Positions 1 through 9,365 of a stretch of DNA of 64,000 bases are shown here, piece after piece. The number at the start of each line of letters is the position of its first letter. Position 1 is the stretch's first letter. The translations under genes and the position numbers were made by a program. A model generated the notes under the pieces. That model saw only the letters and a list, made by a program, of their open reading frames with translations, was not told the DNA's origin and ran no database searches. The DNA is from Heloderma charlesbogerti (Eukaryota > Chordata > Lepidosauria > Squamata > Helodermatidae): contig JANEZZ010002244.1 in assembly GCA_026122225.1 (NCBI GenBank), positions 1,482,501-1,546,500 of the forward strand. Direction: 5' to 3'.

Positions 1-426
1 TTCCCGCTTTAGCCGTGATAGGCTACATAAATATTTATGTAGCCTATCATGGCAAAAAAAAGGGAACGCAAATGGTGGCTATGGCGGCCACCATTTGCGT
101 TCTTTTTTAGCTGTGATAGGCTATGTAAATATTTACATAGCCTATCACAGCCTCCACAGAGATGCAAATGGCACCCCTGCATTAGCCGTGATAGGCTACG
201 TAAGTATTTATGTAGCCTATCACGGCCATTCGAAAGACGTGAGTGGTGGCTGCAGATGCAGCTGCCATTCGAGGAGCACCGGAACGGCCGACCAAGGTAG
301 GCTCCGTTCCGGGCCCATTTTGTGGGGTGGGGGTGGGGGGCTTCATTCCGACATGGATTTTGAGGGGCCGAATGCACTGGCATTTGGTCTCACCGAGATC
401 CATGGCAGAATTCTCCACCATGCCTA
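1..426. mobile_element. Palindromic hAT-like element, left end outside window
   Basis: Only the right part is visible. It carries R-type hairpins at 12-53, 109-151 and 184-226, an M-type hairpin at 61-102, and then an A-type terminal region (about 340-426) in which a GCCGAATGCACTGGCATTTGG core is followed by GAATTCTCCACCATGCCTA. The same A end is seen at 6320-6394 and, inverted, at 51788. The element stops at 426, and what follows (ATATGCAAATATTTACAT) is the interior of another family member, so this copy appears to have jumped into a relative. The target duplication cannot be checked because the left end is missing. Confidence 0.7.
12..226. repeat. Hairpin modules R-M-R plus R
   Basis: There are four near-perfect palindromes: 12-53, 61-102, 109-151 and 184-226. 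The first three form a larger palindrome: the R hairpins centred near 32 and 130 are mirror-placed about the M hairpin centred near 82. The arms differ between copies in matched fashion. Copy 12-53 has ACATAA facing TTATGT, while copy 109-151 has GCTGTG facing CACAGC and TATGTAA facing TTACATA. Confidence 0.85.
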
Positions 427-579
427 ATATGCAAATATTTACATGATAGCCTATCACGTAAAATGGGGATGCAAATGGCGGAGCCGTCTGAAAAGGATTC
501 CAGGGGGAGGAATGGATCGCTTCCCCCCCCCCGCGGACCGCCCCCCCAGGATGAAAGGTAGGGGTTTCATACATCCCTA
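427..579. mobile_element. B end of an outer palindromic hAT-like element
   Basis: This is the remainder of the element interrupted by the 1-426 copy. It starts within an R module (AAATATTTACATGATAGCC), continues through an M-like half and a GGAGGAATGGATCGC tract, and ends in AAAGGTAGGGGTTTCATACATCCCTA. That matches the B terminus seen at 51337-51361 and 52519-52542. The left part and its TSD lie outside the window. Confidence 0.65.
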
Positions 580-769
580 GATAAGGGGCATTAATATGAT
601 ATATCAGCAGCACCATCTAGTGGCTGTATAATGAAAAATATAGAATTTACCAAGAGAGGAAGTCTTTGATTCAAAGCACCTGTCCACCTGTGTAAAGAGC
701 CAATCAATTCTGCAAAGAATCCGGAAGCAGAAGCCCCAGTAAACTGCAGGATAAAAAACCTGGTGTGGT
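580..769. other. Unassigned sequence
   Basis: I see no coding signal, repeat motif or RNA structure that I can name. It is moderately AT-rich. Confidence 0.5.
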
Positions 770-890
770 GAAGCCCAATGGGTTATTGTGTTCCTGTCCA
801 GCTTTTGGGCTTCCCATAGGTATTTGGGTGGGATTCTAGATTAGATAGGTCATTGATTTGATTTAAGCAGCTTTTCTTATGTTCTTAATC
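770..890 (+). mobile_element. Degenerate CR1-like LINE 3' end
   Basis: The run GGGCTTCCCATAGGTATTTGG ... GATTCTAGATTAGATAGG ... CTTTTCTTATGTTCTTAATC follows, word for word with many substitutions, the better preserved copy at 43880-43986 (GGGTTTCCCATGGGCAGC ... CTGGACTAGATGGGC ... TCTTCTGATGTTCTTATG). It is an old, short, non-coding tail only. Confidence 0.45.
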
Positions 891-2423
891 TTCCCAGATT
901 TCTGGTCTGGAGCTTACTTTATTATTTAGGGCTTATGAATTTTGAGGAAGTCAAAATTCCTCCCCAATCTTCACATTGAGGAATGGGGCAAGAAACTGGA
1001 CAGCACTTCTTACTCTTGTCCAGCTCTTAGCCCACTGAACTAAACTGTTGGGCCTGCCAGGGCAAGTTCACAGGACTAGGAAAAATCATAGTTTTTCAGT
1101 ACGGTTTGAACATGTGTATAGATCATACATGGAGTTGTGTAAATCCATTCCCTGTGTTGGTTATGGATCATCACCTTTTGCTGATCTATCTAACAAACTC
1201 AGTTGGTGTTTGATTCCTTTCAGTAAATCTGAGAGTTGTTTCTAGATAGAGTCTGAGACTCTGAGGTGGTACTATGAATCACAGCACAATATAATATACC
1301 AGTGACTGACACAGTTTGTTAGTATCCACTGTACAGATAGGAAACCTGGTTCTGATCCAATTTATACTGTTTTTGTAACAATAAATGCCTTTACTTCCCT
1401 TGGTAATGGAAAAGGAAGAATCAGTACCATTCACATTAATTTAGGAAGTCAGTGGTGTATTTGAACAGAGAAAACATCTGGCAAATGTCACTTTACGGGC
1501 CAGGCTGTTTTGTTTTGTTTCGAAACCTTAAAAACACACACCCTGATAATACTTGGAGAAGTGGTGAAATTTACAGTAGAGCTGGAATTCTATCACATAC
1601 ATTTACAACACAAGAAATGAAAGGTTCTGAGCACTCTTACTTTTTACTAGCCAAGTCAATACTTTGAAGCTGTCCTTCCTGTGATTAGGAGAAGGATAGC
1701 AAGGCCTACAGCAGAGTAAGAGGAAAAATCTGTAGGGCTGAAACAACAGTGGTATTTCTATTTCTATTTGGATGCAGGACAAGGATTTGATTAAACAAGG
1801 CCAGGAATCTCTACCTTCCACTCTGTGGCTCCTCAGGTCTAATTCAGAATGAGCTGCATTCTACTCTTCTCTCTCTCTCCTGTGTGTGCCTGTTGAGGGT
1901 TGCTTGCTTACAGCATTTATAGGGCCTCTTTAAACCTTTGGGCTGGCTGCATCAGACCAAAGTTAATGGCAAAGTTTGTTCAGGAAGAACATTAAAAAGG
2001 TATGAACAAATCCCAGGGGAAAGTCATGTTCTGCACTAAACTGACCTCCGGCACAGATCGTTTCTGTTTCTTTGAGACGAGGTAGATTTCCAGTTGGATA
2101 GGCTTGGCAGAGTCCACTACTCAGCATGGGGTGGTAGAACTGGTGAAACTACTACTGATTAATGGTAAAGCAAAGCCAATATTATTTATTGGTAAAAAAG
2201 GTAAATGTTTTATTAAACCTAAAGTGGCTGTATGGATATTGTTGTTGTTGTTGTTGTTGTTAAAAGCCAAGCTCCAAAAAATGAGGGAAGACAGTTTAAA
2301 CCATTAACTTTTGGTTATGTAATATGCATTTCACTTTACAGACAATATTGTACCTTGGGCTTTTTCAGACACAATGATAAAAAGGGCTTCCTTGGTTTTT
2401 GTTTTTTTTATTAGTGCTGTATT
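891..2423. other. Unassigned sequence with a (TTG)n run
   Basis: There is no convincing gene. Open frames are short (at most about 70 codons), lack any recognisable domain and overlap on both strands. A (TTG)8-like microsatellite lies at 2239-2261. The remainder is AT-rich unique-looking sequence. Confidence 0.5.
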
Positions 2424-2499
2424 ATAGATAGTGCATGGTCCATGGGGTCACGAAGAGTCGGACACGACTTAACGACTGAACAACAACAATAGATAGTGC
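2424..2499 (+). mobile_element. BovB (RTE) LINE 3' tail, copy 1, with TSDs
   Basis: Positions 2435-2488 are the extreme 3' end of a BovB-type LINE (CATGGTCCATGGGGTCACG ... GACACGACTTAACGACTGAACAACAACAA). The 11-bp word ATAGATAGTGC occurs immediately before it (2424-2434) and immediately after it (2489-2499), which fits a target-primed insertion. The copy is 5'-truncated to about 55 bp. Confidence 0.8.
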
Positions 2500-2569
2500 T
2501 TGAAGCTGAAGCTCAAATATTTTGGCCACCTAATGTGAAGAGAAAACTCTCTGGAAAAGACCCTGGTGC

Positions 2570-3430
2570 TAGGGGTGGACGAAAGTCACTTACCTGTCGT
2601 CGAAGCTTGTTCGCGGTGGGGGGGAGGCGCTTCGCTGCTCCCCCCGCGAAGTTCAGGCCGGGGGGAGGCTTCCCGCCTCGCCCCGGCCGAAATTCAGGCC
2701 GGGGAGGAGGCTTCCCTCCTCGCCCGGCCGCGAACTCGAAAGTTTTTTTTTAAAAAAAAAATGCCCCCGTGATAGGCTACGTGACGATTAACGTAGCCTA
2801 TCACGGCTAGATCTGCAAAGTCAGCCGTGATAGGCTACGTTAATCGTCACGTAGCCTATTACGGGTGACTTTAAAAAAAAAAAAAAAAAGCGCGTACGCT
2901 AATGGCGGCCCCCATAGGGAGCCGCCATTCACGTTCCTTATTTGGTCGCTGTAGTCTACGTAAATCTTTATGTAGACTACGGCGACCAAATAAGGAATGG
3001 GAATGGCAGCTCCCTATGGGGGCCGCCATTATCTGTACGTGCTTTTTTTTTTTTTTAAGTCACCCGTGATAGGCTACGTGACGATTGACGTAGCCTATCA
3101 CGGCTGACTTTGCAAATCTAGCCGTGATAGGCTACGTTAATCGTCACATAGCCTATCACGGGGGCGTTTTTTTTTCTTTTATTGGAATGGTGGCTGCGGC
3201 AGCCGGTCGAAAGACCGGCTGCCGCTCCCACCCCACACGAACACCCGCCGAACTGCCGGCCGGACCCGCCGCCAGGAGGGACATTCGGCAAAGGTAAGTC
3301 CCGCCCTGGGGGGGGGGTGCGGGGGGCGGGTGTGTGTGCGGAGGATTTCTCCCCGAAACTTGTTCAGGGGGCCGAACACGTTGGCGCTCGGCCCCCCGAA
3401 GTTTCGGGGAGAAATTCTCCGCCATCCCTA
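2570..3430. mobile_element. Palindromic hAT-like element with 8-bp TSD (in BovB)
   Basis: The termini are TAGGGGTGG... and ...CCATCCCTA, directly flanked by CCTGGTGC at 2562-2569 and 3431-3438. An 8-bp duplication and TAGGG-type ends point to the hAT superfamily (established for that superfamily; assignment here is inference). The left end is type B (CGAAAGTCACTTACCTG). The right part holds AGGTAAGT at 3292-3299 and a hairpin (about 3345-3415) leading to GAAATTCTCCGCC. There is no transposase ORF, so it is non-autonomous. The long open frames across the GC-rich ends have no domain and are by-products of base composition. Confidence 0.88.
2763..3168. repeat. ~400-bp palindrome made of smaller palindromes
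   Basis: The centre is near 2965.5, inside an S-like hairpin (TAGTCTACGTAAATC facing TTATGTAGACTA). Moving outward on both sides come GGTCGC/GGCGACC, an M-like arm (ATGGCGGCCCCCATAGGGAG facing CTCCCTATGGGGGCCGCCAT), poly(A)/poly(T), then two R-type hairpins on each side carrying GTGATAGGCTACGTGACGAT or its mirror. Each arm thus contains self-complementary units, and the arms also pair with each other. Confidence 0.85.
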
Positions 3431-3744
3431 CCTGGTGCTGGGAAAGATTGAAGGCAAAAGGAGAAGGGGACGGCAGAGGATGAGATGGCTAGATAGCATC
3501 ACCGATGCAATGAATATGGACTTGAGCACACTCTGGGAGAGAGTGGACAACAGGAAGGCCTGGCATGCTTTGGTCCATGGGATCACGAAGAGTCGGACAC
3601 GGCTTAATGAACAACAACAATAGATAGTGCTGGTTTAGTGCTAATTCCATGCAATATACCATCCACACACAATGGGTGTGGACTGACTAGTGTTGCTGTG
3701 GGGTGGGGACAGCTATGCCAAGGGACTTTGCAGCCCTGCTTTGC

Positions 3745-4390
3745 ACTAACAGATGTCTCTGATCGTTTTCAAAGGCAACCCCATGTACAATGCACTGCAG
3801 TAATCTAAAACAGGAGATTCATTAATGGAGCATGGACAACTATAGCCGGGGTATCTCCGTCCAGGTAGGACTGCAGCTGAAGCTGATAAAAGGCACTTTG
3901 AGTCACTGAGGCTGAATCTACACATAGCAGTTTTACTGTTATCATACTGCAATGATAACTATTGGTGCACATGACACCAATGGGCACCAATAGTTATCAC
4001 TGCAGTATGATAACGGTATAACTGCTATGTGTAGATTCAGCCCAAGACTACCTCTGGCTCCAAAGCAATGCTGGATCAACAGGTACTCACAAACTGTGAA
4101 CCGGATCCTTTATGGAGAGTGCAGCCCCCTCCAGGACAGGATGGATGCTGCTCAGCTGGGCAGATGAATCAGCCACTACCAGTATCTCCTTCTTGTGTGG
4201 ATTGAGTCTCAGTTTGTTGGACCTTATCCAGTCCATTACTGCATCCAAACACTGATTTGCAACATCCATTGCTTCTTCCATATTGAATGAAAAAGTGAAA
4301 CAGAGGGGAGTGTCACCTTTATACAGATGACACTTCATCCCAGATCTCCAGTTGACCTCACTCTGTGGTTTCATGTAGATTGCAATGGAA
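3745..4390 (-). pseudogene. L2-type LINE reverse transcriptase fragment
   Basis: Read on the minus strand, the interval encodes a run with MKPQSEVNW, then NQCLDAVMDWIRSNKLRLNPHK, then VLEGAALSIKDPVH, and after an interruption LDYCSALYMGLPLKTI. These are typical of the C-terminal half of L2-clade reverse transcriptases (established motifs, recognised by eye). The fragment is truncated at both ends, contains frame breaks, and is interrupted by a 133-bp palindromic MITE at 3910-4042. It is a dead copy. Confidence 0.75.
3910..4042. mobile_element. 133-bp palindromic MITE
   Basis: Arms beginning GGCTGAATCTACACATAGCA pair with TGCTATGTGTAGATTCAGCC at the other end, and pairing continues inward through GTTATCATACTGCA/TGCAGTATGATAAC. 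The centre is near 3976. The element is almost entirely inverted repeat with a short loop. I could not define a convincing TSD, so the superfamily is open. Confidence 0.8.
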
Positions 4391-5489
4391 GAATGACTGA
4401 CAGCGGTAGAGTGCAATGGAATGGGGCGGGGGAGCCGAATCAGGGTGCATGATCATTGAGGAGGGCAGTTAATATGAGACAGTAGCAGTATTCAGGCATT
4501 ATAAAATCCTAAGTGTGGAGGGGACACAGGGATGTACACCCCCCCTCCCAACCTTCCTGGGTTGAACCAGAAGGTCTGAAGGGAGACTGTAATCACATTC
4601 AGCTGCACACAGATATAGTCCACCATGGGATTAGGAATTTTGTGCAGTAGCCACCCGCTCAAGACCTTTATGGAACTGATTCTTACATAAATTGGTGACA
4701 GAATGGTTGACCATATTGTCATTTTTGTGCCCTTAGATTTTTTTTTTAAAACTATGCACACAAAATTTCAAAAAGGTCTGTAATTATTATATGTGACAGA
4801 GGAGTGGAGGCAACACTTCACAAAGACAAGGAGGAAGGAGGAATTAGAAGGGCTGTTTATGCAAAGCAACATTATCTTATGTTGAACTTGTCTTAATTTA
4901 ATACTAGATGCAATCATCTTCCTGGTACGGGGAGTAGTGAAGCATCATATGGTTGCTAATGCAGCCTTAAATCTTCAGTGACATAGAAAAGCTCCATCTT
5001 TTGCCCATGTACTTGTAATGCAAAAAGGAGTTGTATGAGAGTGGCTGTTCACCGACCTTTCTCAAACCAGGAAACACTGTTTGCTAGATTCCAGATCTGA
5101 TTGTTTGGGAGCAGCCTCAGACAAGATTAGGAAAAGAAGAAAGTGGTTTTGTCATCTCTTGGGATCTATAATGAAGTGTGTAGGTCTTTCCTGATGCTAT
5201 TCCAGGGGTCCTGACCCCAACCCTTTTGGGCCAGTGAGCAGGCACTTTTTGAATTTTAAGAGAGTATTATGGGTGCTCACACAAAATGGCTGCCATAGAG
5301 GGCTTGCCCATCCATAAAATGGCTGTCTTGATGAACATAGCCATTTGCAAAGCACCCATTTCCCTGAAGGCAAACAGGTGATGCTAAAAGAAAAGTAACT
5401 TGCTCAACAACAAGGCAGAGGTGGGGTGTGAGTTCGAAAAGACAAAACCATTATTTGGAATCCACAGTTATCTGTTCCAATAACTAGGG
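4391..5489. other. Unassigned sequence
   Basis: I see no gene. The phrase CAGGGGTCCTGACCCCAACC near 5206 resembles the terminus of hAT-derived MITEs but has no matching end that I can find. The remaining sequence shows only short unrelated open frames. Confidence 0.4.
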
Positions 5490-6667
5490 TAGGGATGTAC
5501 GGACTGTGTAAAGTCCACTCCATCTGTGTTTCATGGATTATCAGAACCCCTTTGTTCCATCGTCCATTTGCAGATGGATGAGAATATTGTTTTTTGTCAT
5601 GCAGAAAAATACGCAAATAATTACATAAGTATAGGGATGTACAAAAGTCACTTACCTTTTCAAAGGGTGACATTCGTGGTGGGGGGGGAAGCGCTCTGGC
5701 CCTCCCCCCGAAATTCTCCCCGGCTGGCCCCACTCCACGGTGACTCTGCGGAGCCACCGGCTGGGGCCGCCCACAGCCGGACATCCAGCCAATGGGCAGC
5801 CTGTACAGGGACGCAAATGGCGGCCGCCGTAGCCGCCGCCATTTATGTCCCTGTATTTTGCCATGATAGGCTATGTAAATATTTACGTAGCCTATTACGG
5901 CAAAAGACAGGGGCGCAAATGGCATAGTGGGAGACGGGGCGCTCTTCCTCAGCCTGAATTTCGGTGGCGAGGGATGGGGCGCCTCCCCCCTCGCCTGAAC
6001 TTCGGGGGGAGAACCGAAGCGCCTCCCCCCCACTGCCACGCAAGCTGCGGGACCAGGTAAGTCCCTTTCGTCCATCCCTAGATAGGCTACGTAAATACGT
6101 ACGTAGCCTATCATGGCCCCCACAGAGTTGCAAATGGCGTCCCTGCGTTAGCCGTGATAGGCTACGTAAGTATTTACATAGCCTATCACGGCTATAATGA
6201 AGACGCAAATGGCAGCTTCAGACGTAGCCGCCATTCGCAAAGCAGCGTGAATGGCAGCAGGTAAGTGCTGCATTTCGCGTGCCTTTCGTGGGGTTGGGGG
6301 GCGGGGGGCTTCGTTCCGTCATGGATTTTGGGGGGCTGAATGCACTGGCATTCGGCCTCACCGAGATCCATGGTGGAATTCTCTGACATTCCTACGTAAG
6401 TATTTATGTAAGTATTCACATAATTTACATCAGTAAGTAACATTTAGCGTATTGTCCCCCATTCCATTAAATGCTTCCTCAGCAGAAATGTGTGTATTTT
6501 CCTATGAATATGTATACATGAATTTTGGGAAAGTAAAAAAAAAAAAATTCTGAATGTCCATGGACTCTGCGCAGCCTGAGGGGGACACTGCACAGTGGAT
6601 TTTGCAGGTCGGATTCTTAGAAATCTGAGCTCATTTTAGTCCATTTCGAATTTCTCCAGCATCGCTA
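5490..6667. mobile_element. Outer TAGGGATG element hosting a nested relative
   Basis: It starts with TAGGGATGTACGG and ends with ...TCTCCAGCATCGCTA. The 8 bp outside each end are AACTAGGG (5482-5489) and ACCTAGGG (6668-6675), a 7/8 match. The interior outside the nested copy (5632-6394) is AT-rich, with paired words (CGCAAATAATTACAT; ATTTATGTAAGTATTCACATAATT) that look like an eroded R-type palindrome. No coding capacity is visible. Confidence 0.65.
5632..6394. mobile_element. Palindromic hAT-like element nested in a relative
   Basis: The left terminus is TAGGGATGTACAAAAGTCACTTACC (B type) and the right terminus is GTGGAATTCTCTGACATTCCTA (A type). It is flanked by CATAAGTA (5624-5631) and CGTAAGTA (6395-6402), 7 of 8 identical. 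Inside are M hairpins near 5815-5850, R hairpins at about 5863-5900, 6083-6118 and 6150-6192, and a GC-rich tract 5930-6060. An internal B terminus (AGGTAAGTCCCTTTCGTCCATCCCTA, ending at 6080) abuts a truncated R module, so the copy is a chimera of at least two elements. Confidence 0.75.
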
Positions 6668-7206
6668 ACCTAGGGGACCTCTTATTTAACTGTTGTCTGG
6701 AGAGTTACTAGCATAAAATTTGTGCAAGTGATTACTCCTCCAGGCCAATTGGTGGGGGATGTTCCAGCTTCTCCAAAGGTTGCGTTTTTCCATGCTATTG
6801 TGAAAAACTAAGGCATATGCAAAGATGACACCAGTGTCCTGAAATGTTAAGAGTGCTTGCTCAATAAACATTGTACTACCATGTGGCAAACACTTCTTCA
6901 TATTACCATTCTTTCAAACATGTGGGTCCTTTTTTCTAGTGCCAGATGGATGAGTAACAGACTGAATAACAGAAATGCCCGTACATAATGTGGCTTGCCT
7001 TTTCAATAGAACACATCATACTACGTTAAGTGAAACCAACAGTTATGGTCCTATTTATTTTGGTGTGCCACAATCAACCACATACACAAAAATACCTTAA
7101 TTACTTTTGCAGATGGAAATATTCTATGATTCAGATTTTCTAAGAATAGCCATAAGGTCACACTGTAAATGTACAGTGCGCATGATTCTTCAGTATGAGA
7201 TGTGAA

Positions 7207-7283
7207 GTGCAATGTTACACATGTTTACTTAGGAGTTGGACCTACCATGTTCAACGGGGCTTACTCTTACATAGGATTGCTGT
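7207..7283. mobile_element. Small TIR MITE, GTGCAAT...ATTGC type
   Basis: The ends GTGCAATG and ATAGGATTGC are inverted copies of each other with mismatches. The interior has the word pattern TGTTTACTTAGGAGT ... TCAACGGGGCTTACTCTTA, also found at 8312-8396, 62234-62319 and 62578-63056. It is non-coding. Confidence 0.6.
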
Positions 7284-8311
7284 GTACATTCATGAAACTT
7301 GGATTACTCAAAGGATATAAGGGTAGCAGGCTTTTCCAGCTAAAGTAATGCTGGTGCTCTTGAAATCTCTGACAATGGCTCATTGGCTCAATATCTGACA
7401 TATCCTTTCACGATAACACAACATTCTAGGCTGCTGAAGTCTTTGACCCAGTCATGGTGGATAGATGTGATATCCTAACTTTTATCTGGCTATATCCAAT
7501 TCTATGCTAAGATCAAGGTAGGAAAATTGAACGGACTGTCAAAGGCTGGATTGAAATGGTTACAACTGTCATTTCTTCCATAGTCCCCTCCCACCCACCC
7601 CTGCACACACCTTACACTGGGCATAGATGAAAAGATTAGATAAAACATTGCAAGAGTGTGTTAGATGGAGAGAACGCAATGGCAAGTCCTCATTACGGCT
7701 GGATGACAGAACAAATCCTGGAGCAATGTTGTACAGTTGAGTAAAGCATCTGTTTCTGAACCCTTGATGCTTGTTTCACTAGCACTCCAGAAAGCCTTAA
7801 TTTGTTTTTGGCTTTATATGAAACCATGTTGAACCTGTGAGTATTCTGCTTGAATTTATCTATTGGCTGGGCCCTCTGAAAAAAATAGATGCTCTATGTA
7901 TTGAAAGATAAATGTCTGCCCTCAAGTTTTATAACAAGTTGTTACTCATGGAAAAGTGTATTTTTCATACTGAGGAGAAAACACACAGTTCCCTTTGGAA
8001 TCTGTGGAATACAGTCAACCTCATAGACAGAGGCTGCCTACTTACAAGTAAAGCTGCTATCTTATATACATATCTTTGGAAGGAAGTGGTATTTGAATTC
8101 ATTCAGTGTGGCTTTCTTTTGAGTAAACATGCATGGTAAGTCCCATTTAAATTAATAGGGCTTATGGCTAAATAAACATGATCAGGATTGTACAGTGTGC
8201 TGTGCATAAAAATCAGTAATAGTTAGGCCCTTAGCCATTCAATATACTTCTGTCTAATAAACATGAATGAGCTAGCAGTTATGCCCAATGAGCTGAATAT
8301 GCTAAATTATG

Positions 8312-8396
8312 ACTGCACTCCTATGTATTCTTACCTAGGAGTAAGCACAATTGAACACAATGGATCTACCTACTGAGTAAACACACATAGGATTGA
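8312..8396. mobile_element. Small TIR MITE, same family
   Basis: TGCACTCCTATGTATTC at the left is mirrored by ACACATAGGATTG at the right. The internal TTACCTAGGAGTAAGCAC and TACTGAGTAAACAC show the same layout as at 62234-62319 but inverted. It is non-coding. Confidence 0.55.
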
Positions 8397-8414
8397 GCTG
8401 CTAGATACTTAAAA

Positions 8415-9365
8415 CTAGAGCTGTGAGCAAATTGCATCTCGAAATTCTCCACCCTATTTGTGGGCAGAGACAATTTCACCAAATTTCCGCAGGGGGAGGA
8501 GAAATTCTCAACAGTTTCTCACAGGTAGCACAGCTTCTTTCTTTTTTCCTAAGGGTTTTTGAGTTTTTGCACTACCACTGCGAGTGGCAACAGCATCAAC
8601 TGTGTTGGCAGGCTGGCCGCCATTTTGCATCCACCACAATGCAGGTGTGAGGGGGGCAGTGTTGTGTCCAGCTCCGGGGAAGAGGTGAAGCTAGTGACAA
8701 AACCTGCCCTCCAATTTCCTGGAAGTCTTCTTTCCCTATGAATGGGGCTTCCATTGTTCTGCCTCATTCTCAGGGTGTTGTATCATTTATTTTTGCGATG
8801 TTTTTGAGCTTACTTAATCCTAGGGATGTCAGAGAATTCCACCACGGACTCCAGTGAGGCCAGATTCTTTAGAATCCAACCCCCTGGAATTCGTGGTAGA
8901 ATGGCCTCCCCCCTTTTGTCGTGATAGGCTATGTAAATACTTACATAGCCTATCACAGCTTGGCAGCCATGCAAATGGCGGCCGGCGTAGCGGCCACCAT
9001 TTGTGGCCACAGCAGCCCAGCAGCAGCTGGAATTCCGGCTGCGGCTGGGTCCAGCTGGCAGCTCCGCGGAGTTGCTGCGGAGTAGAGCCGGCTGGGGAGG
9101 ATTCCAGCGGGAGGGACGGAGTGCCTCCCCCCCACCACAGATGCCCCGGAATGGAGCAGGGTAAGCCTTTCGTACATCCCTACTTAATCCCTTCTGAGGT
9201 GGCTGAGGGTGCTTTGTGTGGGTTTTATTTCTATTACACATCTCCCCATTGCTCTGTAGTCTCTCAGGCTGCCTGCACTTCCTGATCTGAAAAAGCCTGA
9301 TGGGAGGAATTACCTCAGATGTCTTTCCCTGGACTTTAATTGAAATGTGGGAATCCGAATCCAAG
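8415..9365 (+). repeat. Unclassified interspersed repeat X, copy 1 (split by 8821-9182)
   Basis: A copy in the opposite orientation lies at 34030-34990. Shared words include GAGGGGGGCAGTGTTGTGTCC / GAGGAGGGGCAGTGTTGTGTCC (reverse strand), TTTCCTGGAAATCC, TTCTGCCTCATTCTCAGGGTG and CAGGCTGCCTGYRCTTCCTGATCTGAAAAA. The second copy is uninterrupted where copy 1 holds the palindromic element. I cannot assign the repeat to a class, and no domain is encoded. Confidence 0.7.
8821..9182. mobile_element. Short palindromic hAT-like element with perfect TSD
   Basis: TAGGGATGTCAGAG... to ...CGTACATCCCTA is flanked by a perfect 8-bp duplication, CTTAATCC, at 8813-8820 and 9183-9190. It is the simplest member: an A-end hairpin (ACTCCAGTGAGGCCAGATTC facing GAATCCAACCCCCTGGAATT), one R hairpin at about 8919-8958, one M hairpin at about 8970-9003, and a B end with GGTAAGCCTTTCG. 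The homologous repeat at 34.2 kb lacks the insert, giving an empty-site paralogue. Confidence 0.92.

Larger units (their letters stand above)
2500..3630 (+). mobile_element. BovB LINE 3' end, copy 2, split by a DNA element
   Basis: BovB sequence runs from 2500 (TTGAAGCTGAAGCTCAAATA) to 2569 and resumes at 3439 (GGGAAAGATTGAAGGC) to about 3619, ending in ACAACAACAA. A third ATAGATAGTGC follows at 3620-3630. The segment corresponds to the end of the reverse-transcriptase ORF and the 3' UTR, as in the longer BovB copy at 31500-31752. The 861-bp palindromic element at 2570-3430 interrupts it and duplicated CCTGGTGC on insertion. Confidence 0.85.
6668..8414. other. Unassigned AT-rich sequence with small MITE copies
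   Basis: There is no gene or RNA that I recognise. The interval contains copies of a roughly 80-bp repeat (7207-7283 and 8312-8396, listed separately) and further decayed pieces around 8110-8200 (GAGTAAACATGCATGG ... CAGGATTG). Confidence 0.5.

Noticed and set aside
12..226. CRISPR-like array of palindromic repeats
   Set aside because: Repeat units are separated by related palindromes rather than unique spacers, spacing is not constant, there are no cas genes, and the sequence is vertebrate-like.
5404..6123. 239-codon minus-strand open frame
   Set aside because: It runs across GC-rich B-end tracts and R hairpins of the palindromic element. It contains repeated VIGY-N-YVAYHG-like runs that are just translated hairpins, the same in several frames and on both strands. 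No domain.
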